From Natrinema halophilum (lineage in GTDB: Archaea; Halobacteriota; Halobacteria; Halobacteriales; Natrialbaceae): a DNA stretch of 64,000 nucleotides. The position numbers and the translations under genes are program-made. Below, in pieces: positions 47,426-55,900 of this stretch. The DNA lies in NCBI RefSeq assembly GCF_013402815.2, contig NZ_CP058601.1:2976001-3040000 (forward strand), written 5' to 3'. Every line of letters begins with the position of its first letter. The stretch's first letter is position 1. The notes below the pieces were generated by a model. That model saw only the letters and a list, made by a program, of their open reading frames with translations. It made no database searches and had not been told where the DNA came from.

Positions 47426-49447
47426 TCAATCTGGCATGAGATTTAGCTGGGGGAACAGATGCGTAAGTAACGTGTTCGACTCCGAATACGGTTCCCGCTC
47501 ACCGTTCGCGAGTTCGTATACGGCCCCGTTGCTCTTTCGCGCGGCAGTGACAAGTTCCTCGTAGGGGTTATTACAGACGTCGAGAAACCCGATATTATAG
47601 TTTTCGCCGTCGAAGCGGCCGATCGGAGACTGATCGTATAGTTCGAAGTAATGGGTTCCGACACACCATGGCTGTGATGTGGCGTGTTCGATGTATTTTC
47701 GGTAGGCGCTTGCGCGTCCCGCCTGCCCCGACGCTTGGCAGATTCCGTATGCGGGCAGTCCGACATCGAGTGCGCCGAAATGCCATTCGCCGACCAATAT
47801 CGGCAATTCGTAGCGCTCGCTCATCGCGCGGTATTGCTCGACGGGGAGTTGTTCAAGATACGAGACGCTGGTGATGACATCGAAGTGTTTGAGTGACGGT
47901 TCTGCCCACTCTGGCGGTAACAGAATATACCGGACTCCGAGATTCAGGTGGTTCGGATCGTTCTTTCGGCATTCCTCGCTGAGTACACCGTAGAGTCGGT
48001 CTACCATCTTGGTGCTAAATTCTTTCAGGTCTTCTCTCGCGGTGTCGGTCAGCGGTCGTTTCCAGCGGCCGGTTTCGACCTCCGAAAACGTCACGTCGAC
48101 GTTCCAAGCGTCCGAGAGCGACCTGGAGTCCCCGTACTTCTTCCGGAGTTCCGTCACGAGAACGGCCCTCGATGCACACTGCTCTGTGTTGTACAACATC
48201 CCGGCAGCGGGGCACTTGTCGCCGAAGATCCAGACGGGTTCGTTTTCGAGAAAATACCCGAGTAGTGCGGGATCGTCTCTCGTTTCGACCAGCGGCTCAG
48301 CGATCGACGCAGCTTCCGCACTGAACTCGTCGTGGTACACGTCTGGAAAGCCGCGATAGATCGTCGGAACACGCTCGTAGGAGGGGTCCAGCGTTCGTAC
48401 GTACGGAATATCACACTCCTGAATGAGCTCTTGGTTCGACCAGTTTCCGATGGTATTGAAACCGGTTTCCCGAAGAAAGGCTTCGGTAATATCCTGCCAA
48501 TTTTTATGCCAATCGTCACCGAATGCGTGCCAGAAGTTATCTGCGAGATGGTTGATCCGTTTCTCATCTTGATCGTGAATCTCCCATCCTACCGTTTCTG
48601 GATCCGGTATCCGGGTCAGCGCGTTGCGAAGGTTGTCATAGCAACTCTGGACACGCGGCCGGACGCAGTTCATGCCGACGGACACGAACGGGTGGCCGTC
48701 CGGATCAACGAACCACCAGCGGTCACCGTCGTGGGTCGTCCGGAAGAATCCGGTCGATTCGAACTGGCAGGTCCGGTCGCCACCCCACCTGGAGAAGCGC
48801 TCCGGCCAGGACGCGTCGGCAGCCGTTTCGTACTGCCTTCGCAACCGCTCCGTGATCTCGTCCCGGCTCTCAGACCGTTGCTCCCATTCATGAACCGTGC
48901 TTTGACCGAACGCGTCAACGAGGGGCCCAGAGGGTAACGTCGGTTCGGAGAGATTCTCAGGCGTGGATTCCGTGATCCGAAGCGGTGTCTGTGACCATTC
49001 CACCACCCGAGGCGTCACCCCATCGGCCGTCCGCCGGCACGGTACGGGAGCGGCCCAAATGACGATCTCGGTTATCTCGTCCGGTTGAATGTGGCCGTCC
49101 TGTGACCGTGGTTCCAGCCACCCGCCGTCCCGTGTCACCTCTATCGCCCCTTCGAGGACGGAACGCAACGGAATCCGAATTCTCGACTGACACTGCTGTA
49201 ACAGCCCGAACGTCACCCGAAACCGTGTCTCGGCGGTTCCTTCAACCGAGAGATTGAACTTGGGGCGGTATTCTGAGTGAAGGAAAAAATCAATCGATAG
49301 GTGATGATTTTCGCTAACCGATGTACTCGATAGATCGTACCTCAGTTCGTGTTCCTCCGACGTAATTCGGTAGCCGGTTGCGCCTTCGAGTTCCTCTGTA
49401 GCAATGCTCGTTATGTCACCGGTAACCTGACTAGGCGTGAACTCCAT
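47426..49447 (-). CDS. Glycoside hydrolase, clan GH-A (GH50 agarase-like)
   Basis: A 673-aa protein. Residues ~1-180 form a beta-rich N-terminal domain, and ~220-660 a TIM barrel. Catalytic candidates are the acid/base in LGYFLENEPVWIFGD (N-E-P) and the nucleophile in LPILVGEWHFGALD. GFFRTTHDGDRWWFVDPDGHPFVSVGMNCVRP at the barrel entry and HYFELYDQSPIGRFDGENYNIGFLDV at its end are features shared with GH50 beta-agarases and relatives. No signal peptide is visible, so it acts inside the cell or uses an unusual route. Substrate unknown. Isolated among broken genes. Confidence 0.8.
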   Translation of the reverse strand: MEFTPSQVTGDITSIATEELEGATGYRITSEEHELRYDLSSTSVSENHHLSIDFFLHSEYRPKFNLSVEGTAETRFRVTFGLLQQCQSRIRIPLRSVLEGAIEVTRDGGWLEPRSQDGHIQPDEITEIVIWAAPVPCRRTADGVTPRVVEWSQTPLRITESTPENLSEPTLPSGPLVDAFGQSTVHEWEQRSESRDEITERLRRQYETAADASWPERFSRWGGDRTCQFESTGFFRTTHDGDRWWFVDPDGHPFVSVGMNCVRPRVQSCYDNLRNALTRIPDPETVGWEIHDQDEKRINHLADNFWHAFGDDWHKNWQDITEAFLRETGFNTIGNWSNQELIQECDIPYVRTLDPSYERVPTIYRGFPDVYHDEFSAEAASIAEPLVETRDDPALLGYFLENEPVWIFGDKCPAAGMLYNTEQCASRAVLVTELRKKYGDSRSLSDAWNVDVTFSEVETGRWKRPLTDTAREDLKEFSTKMVDRLYGVLSEECRKNDPNHLNLGVRYILLPPEWAEPSLKHFDVITSVSYLEQLPVEQYRAMSERYELPILVGEWHFGALDVGLPAYGICQASGQAGRASAYRKYIEHATSQPWCVGTHYFELYDQSPIGRFDGENYNIGFLDVCNNPYEELVTAARKSNGAVYELANGEREPYSESNTLLTHLFPQLNLMPD

Positions 49448-49689
49448 TCTTATGCTATGTCAGCAGGTAATTGTCGGTTCGCTGTTGGGCTATAGGGAAC
49501 CGCAAGCCATACGCCGCCCACCGTTAACAGCCCATCGGGTTGATTCATTCATACTGAAATCTGGAGAAAATATATTCTTTTCGATTACGAAATATGCGTT
49601 TGCCCCCTCATTTCGAATGCTGATTGACGCGAGAATCGGAAGCTCCGTCGGGAGTGCAGGGGACCACGGAGCAGCGAGTATTCTGGCCG

Positions 49690-50305
49690 TCACTCAAGCG
49701 CAGTCCGGGGAACCGGTCGAGAGCAGAATAGTATCGATGATGGTTGACCGTCGGCAGCGGGGTATTCGATGTGTTCACTGATGGTGAACGCAGAACCGTG
49801 ATTGGCCCCAGCGTTCGATTCCGTTGTACTAATTTGCTCGTACCGGAGAGACGCATGTGTTCCGTCGGTTTCAAGAAACGACTCACGATCACCCTCGTCC
49901 ACAATCTGGTTTACCGTTTTCACGTATCACCATGAGATCAGTATTGGGGGCGCCCAAAAGCTGCTGAGTGACAAGAAATGTCGTTCGAACGGCAGTTATT
50001 GCTTCGAATGAATTCGTGATCCGGATTCTTTCCCAGTCCGTTCGATAGCTGCATTGCCCGGGTTGTACGCTCCGAACGCGATATTGTCGCGTACTGGTAT
50101 AGAGGAATGGCTTATGGGTTGCGTATTCGATTGCGACTTGAATGCTGGGCTGCGACACGGAGCATGGCCTGGGATCGATATGAACCGAACCACCAGCAGC
50201 GTCGTACAGATCCAAGAAGTACATCACCGACGATGAACCAGGCGAGGTGCATGTCTCCCTCACGATGTCGGTCACGGGATAGACGGTGGACGGTATCAGC
50301 TCCAT
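49690..50305 (-). pseudogene. Decayed ABC exporter ATPase
   Basis: Pieces of an exporter-type ATPase lie in successive frames. First comes SPGSSSVMYFLDLYDAAGGSVHID with a degraded Walker A, then QPSIQVAIEYATHKPFLYTS in the Q-loop region. A shifted frame gives VRDNIAFGAYNPGNAAIERT. After a gap, IVDEGDRESFLETDGTHASLRYEQ is the typical exporter C-terminus. Signature, Walker B and most of the domain are missing. It lies in the gap between the glycosidase and ribC. It is not a recent copy of the intact pair, since the matching residues differ. Confidence 0.65.
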
Positions 50306-50444
50306 CGGATGGCCAGCAATTTATGTGAACCGTTCACGATTACGCCCGAAGCATTGGCCCACACAGGTGTATATCCATAGACAATTTAATAAAATTAATT
50401 CAAATTAGAATAATTTAAATATGATTCGATAGTAGGATTTGGTG

Positions 50445-50933
50445 ATGCCAGACTTGGAGTCGAAGATTATCGGCGTCACGGATACCACGTGGGCTGAGTA
50501 TGACATGGGACAGTTTGCGATGAACACCATCAACGAGAACTGTAATGCCGACGTCGAACGGTATACGGTGCCCGGCTACAACGAACAGCCAGTGGCAGCG
50601 AAACGTTTGATCACTGAGCATGACTGTGACATCGTGGTCGCAGTCGGGATGGCGAGTCCATACTCTCACAACAAGGACTTTCTCCATACTGCGTCGAAGG
50701 GACTGCAGGAAGTAGCACTCGAGACAAACACACATATTCTCGAGGCTTACGTCGCTATCGACGAGGCCAAAGGTCCTGAGGGCCTCGTCGACATCGTCGA
50801 AGACCGAGTCATGGCACACACGGAAAATGCCATTAGCCTGCTTCGCGGCAAGACCGAACTCTGTCCGAAGGTGGGCAAAGGCGTCCGTCAGGGGAGTTCG
50901 AACGAAGGCCTGTTAATCGACGGTGATCAGTGA
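50445..50933 (+). CDS. ribC: Riboflavin synthase, archaeal type
   Basis: A 162-aa protein of the archaeal riboflavin synthase family, which is related to lumazine synthase and dismutates 6,7-dimethyl-8-ribityllumazine to riboflavin. Typical segments are KIIGVTDTTWAEYDMGQFAMNTI, YTVPGYNEQPVAAKRLI, DIVVAVGMASPYSHNKDFLHTASKGLQEV and THILEAYVAIDEA. A TTTAAATA box at 50413-50420 and the ATG at 50445 suit a leaderless transcript. The stop is 1 bp before the lumazine synthase start, so both are one operon. Confidence 0.9.
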   Translation: MPDLESKIIGVTDTTWAEYDMGQFAMNTINENCNADVERYTVPGYNEQPVAAKRLITEHDCDIVVAVGMASPYSHNKDFLHTASKGLQEVALETNTHILEAYVAIDEAKGPEGLVDIVEDRVMAHTENAISLLRGKTELCPKVGKGVRQGSSNEGLLIDGDQ

Positions 50934-50934
50934 A

Positions 50935-51357
50935 ATGAACGTCGTATTCGTCCACGCGACGGTCAACGGCGAGTTCGTCGACGAAATGCTTTCTATCGCC
51001 CGTCAACGGGCCGAAGAGCAGAATGTATCCGTCGTCGACACGATCGACGTTGCGGGTGTCCACGAACTCCCTGTCGTCGTCGAAGCGGCGCTTGAACGCG
51101 ACAATGTAGACGGCGTCGCGGTGTTCGGCGCTGTCGTCAAAGGAAGCACCGACCACGACCAGTTACTTGCGAACAACGTGTCCAAGCAGTTGCTCGAGCA
51201 GTCCTGCAATCACGTCAAACCGGTCGGCTACGGTATCATCGGACCGGACGCTTCGTGGAAAGAAGTCTCAAAGCGACTCGAGCATTACGCGAAGGGCGCA
51301 GTCGACGCCGTCACAGATGCGGATGCGGCGCTGACCCAGGCACAGCCCTCCGACTGA
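50935..51357 (+). CDS. ribH: 6,7-dimethyl-8-ribityllumazine synthase
   Basis: A 140-aa lumazine synthase, which condenses the ribityl-pyrimidine with dihydroxybutanone phosphate. Seen: DVAGVHELPVVVEAAL (the G-x-x-E-x-P substrate loop), DGVAVFGAVVKGSTDHDQLLANNVSKQLLE (phosphate-binding G-x-V-x-x-G-x-T and the catalytic His in DH) and KPVGYGIIGPD. Shortish but normal for haloarchaea. It starts 1 bp after ribC. Confidence 0.93.
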   Translation: MNVVFVHATVNGEFVDEMLSIARQRAEEQNVSVVDTIDVAGVHELPVVVEAALERDNVDGVAVFGAVVKGSTDHDQLLANNVSKQLLEQSCNHVKPVGYGIIGPDASWKEVSKRLEHYAKGAVDAVTDADAALTQAQPSD

Positions 51358-51995
51358 CACCCGGCGGATTCATCGGGACCAGTGGCCGGGTGAATTCCCG
51401 TCTGTTCCCATGACGAATTCGATTTTCCGTGAGGCTACTGGCTCCGCAGTAGCGAGAGAGACAGTCCCGGATGGGCGAGAAACGCTACCAGCGCGCTTCG
51501 ATCGAACGTCTGACGATTGAATTGCTGGAGAACAGTGTGTCCGCTACGTGGTTGTTGTGATCCGCGAGGAACGTCGTACTCGATGCGCCAGCGGCGGTGG
51601 TCTTCGAGTATCCATTCCTCGTCGTGGATCAAATCGTGAGCCACCGCGATCACCTCGGGGTGGAGCTTTCAGCTTCGCTGATATGGTCGCTTCGCGTCCA
51701 CGGCCTGCGGGATACCACATCCGAACCCAGTCCACCGCATACCATTTCGGGCGACGCGAACCGTGGCACCGTGCGAACTGAATACACCGCCTCAGAGCGA
51801 TGAACGGGATCGCTCCGACGAAGTCGTTCGAAAACGTTTCACAACTTTCGTGATCTTCAAACGAGTCGCCGCGAAGCCCCCGACGACCTCGCGGATTCGA
51901 AGATGCCGCTCTGTACGAGAGACCGTCGGTCACTCGGACCACGCCGACTGCGCGTCAGATGGTACCCCTTTGACGAGGCCACACGCGCTGGAAAG
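51358..51995. other. Gene-poor stretch with possible remnants
   Basis: No intact gene. Minus-strand frames at 51544-51942 (SFEDHESCETFSNDFVGAIPF, ALRRCIQFARCHGS) and 51435-51653 (MIAVAHDLIHDEEWILEDHRR) look partly protein-like and could be fragments of one decayed gene. I do not recognise it. Confidence 0.5.
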
Positions 51996-52073
51996 CACAC
52001 CGTCAGTCACAATTCGGTGGCCACACCGTCAGTCACAATTCGGTGGCCACACCGTCAGTCACAATTCGGTGGC
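51996..52073. repeat. Three perfect tandem 26-bp repeats
   Basis: Units at 51996-52021, 52022-52047 and 52048-52073 are identical (core CCGTCAGTCACAATTCGGTG). They lie ~100 bp downstream of the riboflavin synthase ribE stop, between it and ribH. Perfect identity implies recent expansion. Confidence 0.92.
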
Positions 52074-52173
52074 TCCCTTCGACAGACCACGCGAGAGCGT
52101 ACGTGCGGCCCGAGGAAACGCGCAACCGTGATCACACTCCGGTGAATCCTGCGCCTGAAGGGGAGAGAGGAAG

Positions 52174-52761
52174 TCACGACTTCTGTACCATCCCCTCAAC
52201 GTACCTCGCAACGACATCGGTCTCCAAATTGACGTTATCACCCTCATCCTTCTCTGAGAGATTCGAACGGTTGTGAGTTTCCGGAATGATGGTTACGGAG
52301 AACCGGTCAGCGTCGACATCGGTGACGGTCAGACTCATCCCCTCGATTGTGATATATCCTTTCTCGACGATGTACGAGTCGAGTCCCGATGGTTTCGAGA
52401 TGACGAAGTCCCATCCCTCCTCAAGTTCCGATATGTCCAGAATTTCGCCACTCGCCTCGACATGTCCTTCGACGATATGTCCGCCCATGCGATCGTCCGG
52501 TTGCAGTGGCCGTTCGAGGTTGACATGATCACCCGACTCGAGATCCGAGAACCACGAGCGTTCAAGCGTCTCCGCTGCTGCAAAACAGGAAATAGCCCCA
52601 TCGGTAACGGTTTCTGCAGTCAGACAAACGCCACTCACGCAAATACTGTCGCCAGCCTCAATATCGTCGAATATATCGGCGCGAATTTGAATTCGGCGTC
52701 CTTCGCCAGCCGATTCGACTGCCGTCACTTCGCCACTAGTTTCAGCAATACCAGTATACAT
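52174..52761 (-). CDS. ribE: Riboflavin synthase, bacterial (alpha-chain) type
   Basis: A 195-aa protein with the two lumazine-binding barrels of bacterial riboflavin synthase. Barrel 1 begins MYTGIAETSGEVTAVE and has GDSICVSGVCLTAETV. Barrel 2 begins MGGHIVEGHVEASGEILDI and has GYITIEGMSLTVTDVD. The barrel ends ERPLQPDDRMGGHIV and VNLETDVVARYVEGM are typical. It catalyses the same reaction as the unrelated archaeal-type enzyme encoded 1.2 kb away on the other strand. Start ATG 52761, with AT-rich DNA upstream (TGAATTTAATTACTG). Monocistronic. Confidence 0.95.
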   Translation of the reverse strand: MYTGIAETSGEVTAVESAGEGRRIQIRADIFDDIEAGDSICVSGVCLTAETVTDGAISCFAAAETLERSWFSDLESGDHVNLERPLQPDDRMGGHIVEGHVEASGEILDISELEEGWDFVISKPSGLDSYIVEKGYITIEGMSLTVTDVDADRFSVTIIPETHNRSNLSEKDEGDNVNLETDVVARYVEGMVQKS

Positions 52762-53263
52762 GAATTTAATTACTGCTAATCGGGTATAAAACATTTCGAT
52801 TATCGTACGCGGGCAGCGTAGTAACTGGAGTGAAACCGACGGTGGTCTGGGTCCATTCGGTTTGAAAGAGGGGATCGATCATCGGTTACGGTTGGGAGAT
52901 TGACCGATGTCATCCATTCGAACGCCAGGTGGACTCGAGGTCCGTCTGATCGAATCAATTGTCCGTACTATCGGCGTTTGTGGTTCGAGATGGCAAAGCC
53001 TCTCATCACCACGAAAAACGCGCTAACGTTGCTCGAACGACTTCGTTACGGGGGCTTTCGCGTAGACGTCCGTTCTGGCCGCTATCTGCGGCCAGCGCAG
53101 ACACGTCGTTTGCGTTTACCGTCACGCGATCTGCTCACGGGCGCGAAGCGCCCGTTCAAATGGTCGGAGGGACCATCGGTCCGTCCCGTCGTCGGTCGGA
53201 GGGACCACCTCGAAACGGACTGAACACCGCCAGCAAAAAACGGCATCCGATGCTGAGCTGTTT
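52762..53263. other. Intergenic region without firm gene
   Basis: A plus frame from ~52990 (MAKPLITTKNALTLLERLRY) reads well for ~30 residues and then becomes Arg/Ser-rich, so it may be a gene fragment. Hairpin-prone words occur (GGGCGCGAAGCGCCCG at ~53138; GGAGGGACCATCGGTCCGTCCC at ~53166). Confidence 0.4.
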
Positions 53264-55699
53264 TTATTCCTGCCAGACCGCGGCTGGCTGATGGCCGAAC
53301 GGAAACGACAGCTCGTGAACGGTTTTTTCTCCGTCGCACACCGACTGATAGATCCGTTCGGCAATATGTGGTGAGTACGGTGCAAGCAGTCGGGCAAGGA
53401 GTTCGAGGATATGCTCGAGTTCGGTTTGGACTTCGGTCGGTAGTTGTTCGTTGTCCTCCCCGTATTGGATTACAGTGGGAAGATAGCTCCGTGTCGTGAG
53501 AGAGTAAATCAGAGGTAACAGACGGTCGACAGCGGCGGCAAAGTCAAACGACCGAAGGCTCTCGGTAATTCGGTCACTCTCTCGTTCGATCGCACTGAGG
53601 GCATTGGTGTATGCACGTGCGAGCGCTGTATCGTGTCCGGTAACAGACGGAACGGAATCGACGAGTGCCAAAGCAGTATCGACAGCGTCGATCATATCGG
53701 CCAGTAGTGAGGTGAGCGTCTCGATCTCGTCCCATTCCACTGGGATATCTCGGTTCCACCGTGTATTTTTGAGAAGGTACAGCCGAACGGGGTCTGCACC
53801 GTATCTGTCGACTACTTCTCCGGGTGTGACGATGTTGCCGACCGATTTTGACATTTTCTCTCCGTTCTCATCTGTGAGAAACCCGTGCATCAATGCGCGG
53901 TCGAACGGCATCTCGTCAAAGCCTGTGACGCCAATTGCAAGTTGCATAAAGAACCATATAGACGGCTGGTCCCGAGCTTCAACGATAATATCTGCGGGAA
54001 ATCGCTGATCGAACATGGTCATATCGTCCGGTGCACCGGCGACAGCAACGGCTGCCAGACCAGCACTGTATCGGTCCGCAAAAATTCCCGAAACCCGTTG
54101 ATACGTTGTCCCGCCTTCAGTAATCGTGATATTATCGAGGACCGACTTGCGTGGAATGAGGTCGTCCGGTTCAATTTCCTGATCCGCACGTCGGGATAGC
54201 TCAGCACGCGATTCGATCACGATGTAGTCGTTGGGATCAGTCTCGGCGGCCCAAATCGGCATCGGGAGCCCCCAGGTGGATTCCTGTTCGATGAGCCAAT
54301 CGTGGTTCACAGCAGGTTCGTGAACAAATCTCGGATCACGCGACCAATCAGGGTGCCATGAGGAAGGCGACTTCATCTCGGCTTCGGTCGTATTGGGATA
54401 CCACTCCGTCGACTCAATCGCTCTGTCTATCTGATCCTTCAATCCGTCGAGCTTGATATACCACGCAGTATCGATCCGTGGAAGCACTTCCCCACCACAG
54501 AGCCAGCACTGGTCTGTTCGATCGTGGCTGGCCCCACGCCTGATAACATAGCCATCCTCAGCAAGCGACTGCTGAATTTCGTCACCGATACTCCGAACCT
54601 CCTCTCGCGTACGGAGTCCGTCACCATCGAACGGAGTTCCAGTATTACGAATTCGGCCAGCCTCGTCGATTGGTTCCAGGACTAGCAGGTCGTGGGTGGT
54701 CGCGAGCCGTCTGTCTCTTTCACTCGTCGCAGGCGTACCGTGGCGTATACCGGTCCGTTCGGAGAGTGAATCAACAGTGAGTATCTGACCGCCGTGGTCA
54801 CAACCTCCATTCTCTGTAAGTGGGTGTTCGTACGAGTGAGATGCGAAGAACGACCCGCTGACTCGATCTACGACTTCGAACTCGACCCCCTCAGTTTCGG
54901 GGACAACCGTTTGATACGAGTCGGCGGCGACGTACAGGTCGGGTCGAGAGAAGTCTGGAAACGACAATTTGACGTATTCGTCATTGTGTTCCACTGCCAA
55001 AAACGAATTTGCAAGAACTTCCCAGCGCTCGGAAACACGTGTCACCAGAGCGGCTGTTTTCCCGACGATCGGATACGCGACGAATAGCGTGTGCTGTTGT
55101 TGCTCTGGTGGATCTCGATAACGAAGCTCTGCAGTGTCGACTTCTGATCGTTTGTACCGTGGGGCACGACACTCCGGGCACCAGTTAACGACTTGGTCGC
55201 CCTTTGCTAGATATCCGTTATCAGCGATCCTACTGAACGTCCACCACGCTGAATCGGCGTACGCCGGTGAGTCTGTCCGATACGAATTGTCCCAATCCAT
55301 CCAGATTCCGCAGTCCTGAAAATCGTCTTTGAGCGTTTCTATAAAATCGCTTTCCAGTTGGTGACACTGTTGTTCGAATGTCTCGACGCCGAAGTCTGAA
55401 AGCGCTGCGAGGGATTCAATACCTCTCTCAGAAGCGATCCGCTGTTCGGTGATGAACAGTTGGGTATCGAAACCAGGGCGATCGACGACAGCATATTCCG
55501 ACATTCTTCCAACACGAATGATCGTGTCCTTCAATATCTTATTCCAGACCGTCCCGAGGTGCGTGTCACCACTCGGATTTGGAGGACCATCGAGGAAGAA
55601 AAGTTCATCCTCTGTGTCTCGTTGCGCGCGATCGTATGCATTAATTTCATTCCAAAATTCCATGATCTCCTTCTCGAGAGGACGGATACTATCTTGCAC
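53264..55699 (-). CDS. Divergent isoleucyl-tRNA synthetase-like protein
   Basis: An 811-aa class Ia synthetase-like protein, about 200-250 residues shorter than a normal archaeal IleRS at the C-terminus. HIGH-type motif is in PPNPSGDTHLGTVWNKILKD and KMSKS is intact (GEKMSKSVGNIV). An editing domain is present but eroded (RTGIRHGTPATSERD where IleRS has GTG..H.APGHG..D), and an anticodon-domain helix bundle follows. The amino-acid pocket motif, D-x-H-G-L-P-x-E in IleRS, is changed to DTQLFITEQ. It may charge or activate something else, or serve as a resistant IleRS. It is divergent from nothing close; the promoter region is AT-rich. Confidence 0.85.
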   Translation of the reverse strand: MQDSIRPLEKEIMEFWNEINAYDRAQRDTEDELFFLDGPPNPSGDTHLGTVWNKILKDTIIRVGRMSEYAVVDRPGFDTQLFITEQRIASERGIESLAALSDFGVETFEQQCHQLESDFIETLKDDFQDCGIWMDWDNSYRTDSPAYADSAWWTFSRIADNGYLAKGDQVVNWCPECRAPRYKRSEVDTAELRYRDPPEQQQHTLFVAYPIVGKTAALVTRVSERWEVLANSFLAVEHNDEYVKLSFPDFSRPDLYVAADSYQTVVPETEGVEFEVVDRVSGSFFASHSYEHPLTENGGCDHGGQILTVDSLSERTGIRHGTPATSERDRRLATTHDLLVLEPIDEAGRIRNTGTPFDGDGLRTREEVRSIGDEIQQSLAEDGYVIRRGASHDRTDQCWLCGGEVLPRIDTAWYIKLDGLKDQIDRAIESTEWYPNTTEAEMKSPSSWHPDWSRDPRFVHEPAVNHDWLIEQESTWGLPMPIWAAETDPNDYIVIESRAELSRRADQEIEPDDLIPRKSVLDNITITEGGTTYQRVSGIFADRYSAGLAAVAVAGAPDDMTMFDQRFPADIIVEARDQPSIWFFMQLAIGVTGFDEMPFDRALMHGFLTDENGEKMSKSVGNIVTPGEVVDRYGADPVRLYLLKNTRWNRDIPVEWDEIETLTSLLADMIDAVDTALALVDSVPSVTGHDTALARAYTNALSAIERESDRITESLRSFDFAAAVDRLLPLIYSLTTRSYLPTVIQYGEDNEQLPTEVQTELEHILELLARLLAPYSPHIAERIYQSVCDGEKTVHELSFPFGHQPAAVWQE

Positions 55700-55790
55700 A
55701 TCAGTATCAAATAATATTATTGCAATAGTATTTTTGGAATATACTCGGGTAGACGACCATGTGGCGTGGACCGCTCGGGGTCACGTGGTT

Positions 55791-55809
55791 CGAGAATCGA
55801 AGATTCTCG
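55791..55809. other. Small perfect hairpin
   Basis: CGAGAATC GAA GATTCTCG lies in the 200-bp gap between the IleRS-like gene's start and the NrfD gene's stop. On the minus strand it follows the NrfD stop only after IleRS-side DNA, so a terminator role for NrfD fits better than regulation of the synthetase. Confidence 0.35.
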
Positions 55810-55900
55810 TCGTCCCATGCGACGACGAACCTGCGAACCTCCTGCTACTCGGGGATTCGACCCCCCAATGGGGGCCCTCCGGCGTGAGCCGTGGGAAATA

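Noticed and set aside
51996-52073. 26-bp tandem repeats as a CRISPR array
   Set aside because: Units are directly adjacent with no spacers and no cas genes are present.
55840-55880. GGGGATTCGACCCCCC resembling a tRNA T-arm, as a possible tRNA or attachment site
   Set aside because: Loop spacing does not fit a T-arm and no acceptor, D or anticodon stems can be drawn around it.
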